Source: DAOQVB01 sp964400865
Lineage (GTDB): Bacteria; Patescibacteriota; Microgenomatia; UBA1400; PJMF01
Assembly: GCA_964400865.1 (NCBI GenBank)
Contig: CAYNWG010000030.1
Coordinates: 1-11,033, forward strand
Reading direction: 5' to 3'
DNA: 11,033 bases
Below are positions 1-6,831 of the stretch, one piece after another. The number at the start of each line of letters is the position of its first letter. The stretch's first letter is position 1. The notes under the pieces were generated by a model. It was not told the origin of the DNA and did not search any database. It worked only from the letters and a program-made list of their open reading frames with translations. Made by a program: the position numbers and the translations under genes.

Positions 1-78
1 ATACAGTTTGATTCTATTGTAACGAGATTATTAACTGAGAGCAAACCAGACTTGCGTTACTCTCTGGAAACTGATTAG
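1..78 (+). CDS. 3' end of an unidentified upstream gene (partial)
   Basis: Frame 1 is open from the first base to a TAG at 76-78, giving 25 residues that end RYSLETD. The other two forward frames are closed within the first 20 bases, so this is the only forward reading that can be the tail of a gene. The fragment is mixed polar and charged with no membrane segment, unlike most of its neighbours. It is too short to name. The next gene starts 11 nt after its stop, which fits the spacing of the rest of the block. Confidence 0.5.
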   Translation: MQFDSIVTRLLTESKPDLRYSLETD

Positions 79-89
79 ATACGGGCAAT

Positions 90-710
90 ATGGTATCCGC
101 CCAGCCAGCCAACCGAGCACGATCGAGATTGCGCCATTTACCACCATCGCAACGAAAAACTGACTGGCATCAATCCTCCCCCACCATTGCAACCAAAGCC
201 CGTTCTAGACTTAAAAAACGTTTACCAAAACCTAAGTTTACGACCAGAAGTTTGAAACTTTTCAGAGGTGGTTTGCCCAGATTTATCCCATCAAAAATTG
301 GTTTACTGGAATTATTGAGAACCTTCTTCTTACAACGACAACCGTATTTACTTTTTTTATTACTTGGGTTGATACTAATAATAATTTGTGTGTTGCTATT
401 GACTACCGTCTCGCCACAAAGTGTGGCAAATTTCCCCCTGCATCATTCATATGGCGTTGTAGTTCTGCTGAACTTTATCACCACTAGTTTTCTCTCAATA
501 TTTCTTCTTGCTCATTTTAGAAGAGGAATATTAGTTGGACAATTTAGTAGCGTGATCTTATTACTCCACTTCCAAGATTTCACAGTACAAACTATCGAAT
601 TTATTGCAATTGGCTCATTTTTTCTCAGTATTGAGTTAATTCTCACCTTAGCAGAAAAGCTGGGTGGACAAATAAAACCCCGTCCACACCATCACCGTCA
701 CAGGGTATAA
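90..710 (+). CDS. Hypothetical membrane protein with a highly basic N-terminal tail
   Basis: I do not recognise this 206-residue protein. Residues 1 to about 70 are Arg/Lys/Pro/Ser-rich, with nearly 20 basic residues against a single acidic one, and contain the pentapeptide ARSRL twice (residues 10-14 and 37-41). Hydrophobic segments follow at about 85-108, 120-141, 147-165 and 168-188, so three or four transmembrane helices are likely. The C-terminus is His/Arg-rich (PHHHRHRV). By the positive-inside rule the basic tail should be cytoplasmic. ATG 90 is the only Met and lies 11 nt after the upstream stop. No Shine-Dalgarno is visible. A weak extended -10 (TGA then TTAGAT, 72-80) lies 9 nt before it. 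A downstream TTG start, which would drop part of the basic tail, cannot be excluded. The stop codon TAA lies inside the putative -10 of metG. The composition supports a real membrane protein gene; the function is unknown. Confidence 0.7.
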   Translation: MVSAQPANRARSRLRHLPPSQRKTDWHQSSPTIATKARSRLKKRLPKPKFTTRSLKLFRGGLPRFIPSKIGLLELLRTFFLQRQPYLLFLLLGLILIIICVLLLTTVSPQSVANFPLHHSYGVVVLLNFITTSFLSIFLLAHFRRGILVGQFSSVILLLHFQDFTVQTIEFIAIGSFFLSIELILTLAEKLGGQIKPRPHHHRHRV

Positions 711-711
711 T
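683..711 (+). promoter_or_regulatory. Putative promoter for metG, predicted leaderless
   Basis: A perfect -10 hexamer TATAAT lies at 706-711 and a TCCACA (4 of 6 matches to TTGACA) at 683-688, separated by 17 bp. The -10 contains the stop codon of the preceding gene. The expected transcription start, about 7 nt past the -10, falls on or beside the GTG at 718, so the mRNA would have essentially no 5' leader. Transcription has not been measured; this is inferred from the motif and its spacing. Confidence 0.55.
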
Positions 712-717
712 AAATCC

Positions 718-2172
718 GTGAAAAACGAATCCTTTTATATCACTACCACTTTACCCTACGTGAATGCCGAACCGCACATTGGCTTTGCATTAGAAATTGT
801 TACAGCGGATGTGATCGCGCGTTTCCACAGAGCTTTAGGGCATCAAGTTATATTTAATACCGGAACTGATGAACATGGTCAAAAAATTTATGATCGTAGT
901 CAAGCAGAAAATAAAGATCCGCAAGCTTTTGTAGATTTTCATGCTCAACAATTTTCGTTACTCAAAAACCAGCTTAATCTTTCCTTCGATCATTTCATTC
1001 GCACAACTGATCCTCACCATAAACTTGCAGCGCAACAATTTTGGCAACTCTGTATGGACAATGGATACATTTATAAAAATCAGTACAAAATCGCATATTG
1101 CGTAGGGTGTGAGTTGGAAAAACAAGCATCCGAATTGGTCGAAGAGCGCTGCCCCTTACATCCCAACCAGCTCATTGAGTTGAGGGAAGAAGAAAATTAC
1201 TTCTTCAAATTTTCCGCCTTTCAGCAACCGTTACTAGACATGTATTCAGCCAAACCAGATTTTGTGAAACCTGATGGGAAGATGCGCGAAATTGAATCAT
1301 TTGTAAAGAATGGTTTAAACGATTTTTCGATTTCGCGCCTCAAAACCAAAATGCCTTGGGGCATAGAGGTCCCCCATGATCCCGATCATGTCATGTATGT
1401 TTGGTTTGACGCGTTAGTCAATTATATTTCCACTCTAGGCTGGCCAGATGATCAATCTAGTTTTGAAGAATTCTGGCCAGGTACTCAAATTGCTGGCAAA
1501 GACAATTTACGACAACAAGCTGCTATGTGGCAAGCAATGTTGCTCGCGGCTAAACTGCCACCCTCCCAACAAATACTAATCAACGGCTTTATTAGTATTG
1601 CTGGTCAAAAAATGAGCAAATCGCTCGGCAACGTCATTTCTCCAAACGATATGGTGCAGCGCTATGGGACCGATGCCACCCGCTTTTTATTACTGATGCT
1701 CAACCCCATTTCTCAAGACATGGATGTAACCTGGGAACGATTTGACGATCTCTACACATCCACACTTTCCAATGGTATTGGCAATCTTTGCTCGCGGGTG
1801 GCCAAACTTGCTTCACAAATTTCTCCCCCAACCAATCCACCTGTTCAAAAACAAGAATCAGCTTATCTATTCACTGAAGTCTTTTCCACTGCGCTACAAA
1901 CTTACGATTTTCAAAAAGTTACCGATTGGTTACTTTCTGAAGTTCAAGCCGCTGATGCATTTTTAAGCGAGCACAAACCATGGCTAGCTGACTCTTCAAC
2001 AAAAACTACGCTCGTGCTGCAATCTGTTCAACATATTCAAAACATTGCTCACCATCTCAGTATTCTCATGCCGAGTCTCGGAGAACAATTATTGACCCAT
2101 TTTTCCCAACCAACCATTTTGCCACTTACACCCCTATTTCCCAGATTAACCACACCAACAAATCATGTCTAA
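718..2172 (+). CDS. metG: Methionyl-tRNA synthetase
   Basis: Charges tRNA-Met with methionine in the cytoplasm (class I aminoacyl-tRNA synthetase). The Rossmann catalytic core carries the HIGH-type signature as PHIG (residues 19-22), a GTDEHG segment (49-54), and KMSKS at 298-302 within GQKMSKSLGN. A connective-peptide zinc knuckle is seen as CVGC (128-131) plus CPLH (145-148), that is three Cys and one His, the one-knuckle form. The segment after GKD (260-262) reads NLRQQAAMWQAM, where many family members have RFH followed by YWP. From about 340 the helical anticodon-binding domain follows, including HKPW near 416-419. At 484 residues it ends without the C-terminal EMAP/Trbp111-like tRNA-binding domain of longer homologues. 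The start is GTG 718; no Shine-Dalgarno is present, but a TATAAT ends 6 nt upstream. Its 3' end overlaps the glycosyltransferase gene by 8 nt, suggesting cotranscription. Identification is very secure. Confidence 0.97.
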   Translation: MKNESFYITTTLPYVNAEPHIGFALEIVTADVIARFHRALGHQVIFNTGTDEHGQKIYDRSQAENKDPQAFVDFHAQQFSLLKNQLNLSFDHFIRTTDPHHKLAAQQFWQLCMDNGYIYKNQYKIAYCVGCELEKQASELVEERCPLHPNQLIELREEENYFFKFSAFQQPLLDMYSAKPDFVKPDGKMREIESFVKNGLNDFSISRLKTKMPWGIEVPHDPDHVMYVWFDALVNYISTLGWPDDQSSFEEFWPGTQIAGKDNLRQQAAMWQAMLLAAKLPPSQQILINGFISIAGQKMSKSLGNVISPNDMVQRYGTDATRFLLLMLNPISQDMDVTWERFDDLYTSTLSNGIGNLCSRVAKLASQISPPTNPPVQKQESAYLFTEVFSTALQTYDFQKVTDWLLSEVQAADAFLSEHKPWLADSSTKTTLVLQSVQHIQNIAHHLSILMPSLGEQLLTHFSQPTILPLTPLFPRLTTPTNHV

Positions 2173-3670
2173 TTCTATCAAGCGCTATTTTCGACGGCAT
2201 CCCCTTCGAACTCAACGAGGTTTGGAAATGTTGCCTGGTATTTTTTCCTGGACGCTCATTCTCTTTCCTATTTGGGGTTCATTCCTAGTACCCAATTTGG
2301 TCGCGTACTATGTCATCACATTTGCAGTCTACTGGGTATTTCGATCATTTTCACTTGCTACACTCGCTCTCTCTGCCCATTTCACCATTAAAGCATCCAG
2401 TAAATATGACTGGATTAAAGACTTGAACCAACACCATCGTTTAACCTGGCGCAAGGTGCACCATCTAATAATTATTCCTACCTACCGAGAACCACTTGAT
2501 ACTTTGGAACGAACGCTCCAATCACTTTCTCAACAAACTGTACCACTGTCTAATATTCATATCATGCTTTCTTTTGAAGAACGTGAAGGCGATACTGCTC
2601 GACAAAAAGCCAAATACCTCACAAAAAAATTCTCTGCTCTATTTGGCAACGTTTGGACCACTTTCCATCCAGAAATTAAGGGTGAGGTGAAAGGCAAATC
2701 AGCCAATACCAATTGGGGCGCTCAACGAGCGAACGAATTTATTGTAGACAATCCATCGATAGACTCAGATCTGGTTACAGTTACCAGTGAAGATGCAGAT
2801 GCCTGTTTTCATCCATCCTATTTTGCCAATGTTACCTTTGATTTTCTGAGTGCTGAAAAACCATACAACCTTATTTGGCAGGGTGCTATTGTTTTTTACA
2901 ATAACATCTGGAAGGTGCCGGCTCCAATTCGTGTTATTGCAGCTGTTTTCTCTGTGACCCAAATGTATATTCTCAAACGCTCTGATCGTCTAATTAATTT
3001 CTCGACTTATACAACCACACTTCGTCATATTCGGGAAATTAATTTTTGGGATACCGATGTGATTCCTGAGGATTATCGCTTATTCTTTAAGTCCTACTTT
3101 GCAAAAAAAGGCCAATTCTGGGCCAGACCGATCTTTTTACCAATCTATGCTGATGCAGCAGAAGCAAATGGTTTATGGCAGACTTTTGTGAATCAATATG
3201 AACAACTCAAGCGATGGGCATGGGGCGTTAGTGATGATGCATATATTATTCGCCAGTTTGTCTTGTCTGACGAAATTCCCTTTTGGGATAAAACTCTGAG
3301 AGTCTTAAAAACCATTGAGGATCATTTTCTTTGGCCAGTCAATTGGTTTGCGATTACTATTGCCGCGTTTTTCCCACCACTTTTGAATCCAGAATTTGGT
3401 CGAACGATTTTAGGAAAAACCCTTCCTCAAGTTACATCCACTCTTTTGACACTCTCGCTCGTGTCTATGGTTGTGATTTTTCTCATTGATGCACTTAACC
3501 GTCCTCCCAAGCCAGGCGGTAGAAATGTTTTTTCGTTGATTCTGCAACCACTTGAATTTTTATTACTACCAGTCTTGGGTTTTTTCTTTTCGGCACTACC
3601 CGGATTAGATGCGCACACTCGGCTATTACTGGGAAAATATATTGAATACCGAGTAACTGAAAAAGTCTAG
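2165..3670 (+). CDS. Membrane-anchored family 2 glycosyltransferase (cellulose-synthase-like, QxxRW)
   Basis: Likely transfers a sugar from a nucleotide-sugar donor at the cytoplasmic face of the membrane to a lipid or glycan acceptor. In this 501-residue protein, two N-terminal hydrophobic stretches (about 24-42 and 43-63) precede a GT-A fold. That fold starts at IIIPTYREP (102-110) and continues with TLERTLQSLSQQT (113-125). A GKSANTNWGAQ segment (177-187) and a DAD metal/nucleotide motif (210-212, within SEDADACF) follow. VIPEDYRLFF (299-308) supplies the likely catalytic acid region, and QLKRW (347-351) matches the QxxRW motif of synthase-type GT2 enzymes. Three more hydrophobic segments follow (about 388-405, 422-441 and 457-478). 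The arrangement of catalytic domain between membrane helices resembles processive synthases, but the acceptor and sugar are not deducible. The ATG lies inside the end of metG (8-nt overlap, no Shine-Dalgarno), pointing to translational coupling. Confidence 0.9.
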   Translation: MSNSIKRYFRRHPLRTQRGLEMLPGIFSWTLILFPIWGSFLVPNLVAYYVITFAVYWVFRSFSLATLALSAHFTIKASSKYDWIKDLNQHHRLTWRKVHHLIIIPTYREPLDTLERTLQSLSQQTVPLSNIHIMLSFEEREGDTARQKAKYLTKKFSALFGNVWTTFHPEIKGEVKGKSANTNWGAQRANEFIVDNPSIDSDLVTVTSEDADACFHPSYFANVTFDFLSAEKPYNLIWQGAIVFYNNIWKVPAPIRVIAAVFSVTQMYILKRSDRLINFSTYTTTLRHIREINFWDTDVIPEDYRLFFKSYFAKKGQFWARPIFLPIYADAAEANGLWQTFVNQYEQLKRWAWGVSDDAYIIRQFVLSDEIPFWDKTLRVLKTIEDHFLWPVNWFAITIAAFFPPLLNPEFGRTILGKTLPQVTSTLLTLSLVSMVVIFLIDALNRPPKPGGRNVFSLILQPLEFLLLPVLGFFFSALPGLDAHTRLLLGKYIEYRVTEKV

Positions 3671-3678
3671 TCGGTATT
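3645..3678 (+). other. Inverted repeat across the GT2 stop codon
   Basis: AATACCGA (3645-3652) and TCGGTATT (3671-3678) are perfect 8-base reverse complements separated by 18 nt that include the TAG stop at 3668-3670. A further ACT/AGT pairing around a GAAAA loop is possible inside. There is no run of T after the right arm, so it is not a convincing intrinsic terminator. It could be a weak terminator, an RNA stabilising hairpin, or chance. Confidence 0.3.
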
Positions 3679-3706
3679 TACATTCGCACCATACTTCATT
3701 TACACT
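3677..3706 (+). promoter_or_regulatory. Putative promoter for the GT-C transferase gene
   Basis: TTTACA (3677-3682, 5 of 6 to the -35 consensus) and TACACT (3701-3706, 4 of 6 to the -10 consensus) are separated by 18 bp in the 45-bp gap, one of the longest gaps in the window. The predicted start site is about 3713, leaving only 2-4 nt before the GTG at 3716. The 3' arm of the preceding inverted repeat overlaps the -35 box by two bases. Confidence 0.4.
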
Positions 3707-3715
3707 GAATACAGA

Positions 3716-5380
3716 GTGAAAAAACGATTAATTGATATATGGTGGATGGTAGATCATTTTTTTGAACGACGTTTACCGTTGGTGCTCTTACTTGCATTAG
3801 TTGTTTTTCTCAGAATTCCATCCTATTTTGAACCATATTGGTATGGAGATGAATCTATCTACCTCACTGTGGGAACAGCACTGAATCAAGGTAAAATCCT
3901 TTATCGAGAGATCGTCGACCACAAAACGCCAATTATTTACTACCTTGCTCGTGTGCCCAATCAACTTAGTTTCAGAATTCTCTTAACCCTTTGGATGTTC
4001 CCCGTAGTAGCCGCTTTTTTCTATTTATCAACTCAAGTGATGAAAAAAAAGCGGCTAGCTTGGATCGCAACTGCCACGCTAATTGTTGCAACTACTCTAC
4101 CAACTTTCGAGGGAATGATCCCGAATGGAGAGTTATTCGTACTCGGATTTTTCTTGCCTGGATTAGCGCTCTTGTACTCAGTGGTTCATTCTGCCAAACT
4201 TCAACAATATCCTTCTCTAAAAGCCTCATCTTTTATGCATGCACACCAACTGATCGCATTGGCTCGCTGCACTCTCAATCTAAAAAAACAAGTGATGCTT
4301 ATCGCAGTTGGATTTCTTTTTGGGTGTGCAGTATTGACTAAAGTCCCAGCAGTCTTTGATGTGATTGCAGCCTATTTACTTGTCGCTTTGTTCATTCTCG
4401 GTATAAAACGCAATATTTCATCAAGAAAACTTAATTTATCTAGATTAATTCAATTGCTGGTGATGTATTTTTGGTTAACCCTGGGATTATTGACTCCGAT
4501 AGTGATTTCAGTAGCATATTTCACTCTTTTAGGAGCATTCAGTGATTATCTATCATTTGGTTTACTCTACAACTTTCACTATACTTCTACTTGGGTCCCT
4601 GCAAGCACACTACCCATCACAACTCTCTTTTTCTCACTCAAGGGAAAATTGTTGATTTTAAGCGTAGTTACAATCATCGTGGTATATTTAAGAAAAAAAT
4701 TGCCACCAATTTTTCTATTTGCCATTACTTGGACCTGGTGGTCGGCCATAGCTGCGTCATTATCCAATCGACCGTACCCACACTATTTTATTCAAGTGAT
4801 ACCCGCTGTGGTGCTCCTCTTATTTGTCTTCATCGATACTATTCCGCTTATATTTCAGAAAAAGCTCTCACAATTAAAAAGCTATGGCGTTCAAAGTCTT
4901 CTGTTTGCAGTTACCATTGGTATGCTCATTTTCATCAATTTTACCCTGGGCTTGTGGAGCAATCGCTACTCAACAGTCAAATATTACCAACGGTTTATTT
5001 CTTTACTAAACGGTTCAGTTGCATTCACGTCTTATCAAGATAGTTTTGATTCTCTAGTTGCAGATAATCGTCAAGCAGCTAAATTGATCAAAACGGAAAA
5101 ACCCGATGAAATATTCATCTGGGGCACAAACCCCAGTCTCTATGCGCAAACGCATACCTCTCCGGCAAGTAAATTTACCGTACTTTTTCATGTAGCAGAC
5201 CTAGGTTTATACCAAGAAACCATAGATGAAGTAGTACTAAATTCCCCCGAATTTTTTATAGTCATGAAAAACGCAGAAGCTATGCCTTCACCCTTACGAA
5301 GATATCTGGTCAATAATTACTCCCCTGCTCAAAATCTAGAATTTATGGCCGTTTGGCAACGACAAACCACTCGGTATTAA
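3716..5380 (+). CDS. GT-C family glycosyltransferase (ArnT/PMT_2-like)
   Basis: An integral membrane enzyme that, by family, transfers a sugar from a polyprenyl-phosphate carrier to an acceptor on the outer side of the cytoplasmic membrane. It has 554 residues. After the first helix (about 20-35), the first outer loop has the GT-C signature WYGDESIYL with D45-E46, the putative catalytic/metal acidic pair. The loop continues to DHKTPIIYYLA (68-78), the usual DHKPP-like element that follows it. About nine to eleven hydrophobic segments follow up to about residue 412. NRPYPHYF (351-358), a conserved motif of this family, precedes another helix. The C-terminal 140 residues (about 415-554) form a soluble domain with IFIWGTNPSLYA (466-477), as in other members. 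The start is GTG 3716, which begins GTGAAAAA exactly as metG does; no Shine-Dalgarno is present. Sugar and acceptor are unknown. The neighbouring phosphoribosyltransferase makes a pentose donor a reasonable guess. Confidence 0.85.
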   Translation: MKKRLIDIWWMVDHFFERRLPLVLLLALVVFLRIPSYFEPYWYGDESIYLTVGTALNQGKILYREIVDHKTPIIYYLARVPNQLSFRILLTLWMFPVVAAFFYLSTQVMKKKRLAWIATATLIVATTLPTFEGMIPNGELFVLGFFLPGLALLYSVVHSAKLQQYPSLKASSFMHAHQLIALARCTLNLKKQVMLIAVGFLFGCAVLTKVPAVFDVIAAYLLVALFILGIKRNISSRKLNLSRLIQLLVMYFWLTLGLLTPIVISVAYFTLLGAFSDYLSFGLLYNFHYTSTWVPASTLPITTLFFSLKGKLLILSVVTIIVVYLRKKLPPIFLFAITWTWWSAIAASLSNRPYPHYFIQVIPAVVLLLFVFIDTIPLIFQKKLSQLKSYGVQSLLFAVTIGMLIFINFTLGLWSNRYSTVKYYQRFISLLNGSVAFTSYQDSFDSLVADNRQAAKLIKTEKPDEIFIWGTNPSLYAQTHTSPASKFTVLFHVADLGLYQETIDEVVLNSPEFFIVMKNAEAMPSPLRRYLVNNYSPAQNLEFMAVWQRQTTRY

Positions 5381-5398
5381 GGTAGGCTACAATACTGA
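5371..5398 (+). other. Imperfect inverted repeat covering a stop codon and the next -10 box
   Basis: TCGGTATT (5371-5378) can pair with AATACTGA (5391-5398) over 8 bp with one G-T wobble and a 12-nt loop. The left arm enters the TAA stop (5378-5380), and the right arm covers half of the TACAAT at 5388-5393. The left arm is the same octamer as the right arm of the repeat at 3671-3678. No T-run follows. It could be regulatory or a chance match. Confidence 0.25.
5388..5393 (+). promoter_or_regulatory. Putative -10 box (TACAAT) before the small membrane protein gene
   Basis: TACAAT matches the -10 consensus at 5 of 6 positions and ends 6 nt before ATG 5400, the same spacing as TATAAT before metG. 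No good -35 box is seen at 16-18 bp. If used, the transcript would start at or within a base or two of the ATG. Confidence 0.4.
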
Positions 5399-5399
5399 T

Positions 5400-5759
5400 A
5401 TGAATTTCTTTAGCTTGGGCTCTTTATTGTATGCCAATCCACAATCAAGAATACCCTTACTGATTAGCTTACTATTAACGGCATCAACGACTGCGATTAC
5501 GATTGTATTTCTTTCTAGCGCTCAACCCGTCCTACCAATTTTATACACACTGACCAGACCAGAACAAACTTTAATTCTAAAATGGTGGCTGTTACTCATT
5601 CCAATGTTCTCGCTCCTGTTTAGCCTCATCAGTCATGTGCTGTATCTAGCGTTACAATCAATTGACCAATTTGTCTTACAACTTTTTACTTGGTTTTCCG
5701 TGTTTACCCAGGTTGTTTTGCTACTTGCCCTCTTAAGAATTATTTTTATCACAACGTAA
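5400..5759 (+). CDS. Small three-helix membrane protein of unknown function
   Basis: I cannot assign a function to this 119-residue protein. Hydrophobic segments lie at about 18-38, 60-86 and 93-116, joined by a short polar link near 52-58 (TRPEQTL) and another around 87-92. The N-terminal 17 residues are uncharged except for one Arg. No catalytic or binding motif is visible. It starts at ATG 5400, 19 nt after the upstream stop and 6 nt after a TACAAT, and ends 7 nt before the MraY/WecA-like gene. That position makes it a candidate accessory or scaffold subunit for the adjacent glycosyltransferases, by context only. The clean membrane topology and tight fit between neighbours support a real gene. 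Confidence 0.7.
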   Translation: MNFFSLGSLLYANPQSRIPLLISLLLTASTTAITIVFLSSAQPVLPILYTLTRPEQTLILKWWLLLIPMFSLLFSLISHVLYLALQSIDQFVLQLFTWFSVFTQVVLLLALLRIIFITT

Positions 5760-5766
5760 ACTCTAC

Positions 5767-6831
5767 ATGCTCAGTGCCATTACATCATTTATTTTAGCCC
5801 TAGGAATTACGCCATTAATTTCTTGGTTCTACCATAAAAATCACTGGGTAGATGATCCAAAAATAAAAAAGCATGCAAAAAAACTTCATTCTCAGCCTAT
5901 ACCAAGAGGAGGTGGAATTGCCTTGTATCTCGCAATCGCAGCGCCCGCGCTGTTGTTTCTTGAAATAGACAAATATCTGATTGCCATTCTCATCGGTGGC
6001 CTGATTTTAACGATCATTGGTTTTATTGATGATATCTATGATATTCATCCTATGTTTCGCTTACTCACCAATCTGCTAGTTGCACTCATTGTGGTTGGCT
6101 CTGGCATTGGGATCGCCTATGTCTCCAATCCCTTTGGTCAGGGAGTAATCCATCTTGATCAACCGCAAATTACTTTTTGGTTGTTTCAAAGCCAACACAC
6201 AATTTGGCTGCTCGCAGATTTATTCGCAGTATTATTTATTATTTGGAACATGAATAGTATTAATTGGTCAACTGGTCTTGACGGTCAAATGCCTGGTTTT
6301 ACTGCTATTTCAGCAATTTTTATTGGTTTGCTATCAACAAGATTTACTGATGACCCCTCACAATTTAATACATTACATCTGTGTTTTATAGTTGCAGGTG
6401 CTTTTTTGGGGTATTTACTCTGGAACTGGTATCCCCAAAAGAGCATGCCGGGGTACGGAGGAAGCACTTTGGCAGGTTTTTTACTATCAGTCCTAGCCAT
6501 ATTGTCAGGAGCAAAGGTAGCCACTACCCTAATGGTATTAGCGGTACCTACGGCTGATGCCGTCTTTACCATTCTGAGAAGACTGCTAGCGGGTAAATCA
6601 CCATTTTGGGGAGATCGAGGACACCTACATCATAAGTTAATTGACGTACTTGGGTGGAGCAAACCCGCAGTAGCCATTTTCTACTGGATTAGTAGTCTGA
6701 GTTTGGGGATTCTTTCATTGTATTTGAATACTGACCAAAAATTGTTTACAATGATGCTAGTTTTTAGCCTCGTTTTCGGATTTTTAATTTGGGCAAAAAT
6801 TTCGACCAAACAAAAAAATGAAATACGCTAA
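5767..6831 (+). CDS. MraY/WecA-superfamily (GT4) membrane protein with altered catalytic residues
   Basis: Family members transfer a sugar-1-phosphate from a UDP-sugar to polyprenyl phosphate, starting lipid-linked glycan synthesis on the cytoplasmic face. This 354-residue polytopic protein keeps several landmarks. These are PRGGGIALYL (46-55), GFIDDIYD (85-92) with the D88-D89 pair, N163 and N166 of the NxxN motif, and a WecA/TagO-like end. That end has D264 in PTADAV, RR at 271-272 and RGHLHHKL (284-291), close to the HIHH-type motif. About ten hydrophobic segments are seen. Two positions differ from the usual pattern. The expected NxxNxxDGxDG reads NSINWSTGLDG, so Thr169 replaces the first Asp. 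The expected FMGDxGS loop reads MPGYGGS, so Tyr230 replaces the Asp that binds magnesium in MraY. It may therefore be inactive, a scaffold, or a divergent enzyme. Start ATG 5767 lies 7 nt after the previous stop without a Shine-Dalgarno. Its end overlaps the next gene by 14 nt. Confidence 0.88.
   Translation: MLSAITSFILALGITPLISWFYHKNHWVDDPKIKKHAKKLHSQPIPRGGGIALYLAIAAPALLFLEIDKYLIAILIGGLILTIIGFIDDIYDIHPMFRLLTNLLVALIVVGSGIGIAYVSNPFGQGVIHLDQPQITFWLFQSQHTIWLLADLFAVLFIIWNMNSINWSTGLDGQMPGFTAISAIFIGLLSTRFTDDPSQFNTLHLCFIVAGAFLGYLLWNWYPQKSMPGYGGSTLAGFLLSVLAILSGAKVATTLMVLAVPTADAVFTILRRLLAGKSPFWGDRGHLHHKLIDVLGWSKPAVAIFYWISSLSLGILSLYLNTDQKLFTMMLVFSLVFGFLIWAKISTKQKNEIR

Noticed and set aside
1742..1966. 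A 74-codon + strand ORF within metG
   Set aside because: It is a frame-shifted reading of the metG anticodon-binding domain, with no independent support.
3645..3720. Intrinsic terminator after the GT2 gene
   Set aside because: The stem is AT-rich at its base, the loop is long and no T-run follows, so it is reported only as an inverted repeat.
3991..4341. A 116-codon + strand ORF inside the GT-C gene
   Set aside because: It is an out-of-frame overlap with the same gene, with no motif and no start signal.
4591..5043. A 150-codon + strand ORF inside the GT-C gene
   Set aside because: It lies wholly in another frame of a well-supported membrane protein, and its translation is Cys/His/Ser-rich without recognisable motifs, so it is a shadow.
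6285..6572. A 95-codon minus-strand ORF opposite the MraY-like gene
   Set aside because: It is antisense to a conserved family gene, has no recognisable domain, and all real genes in the window are on the + strand.
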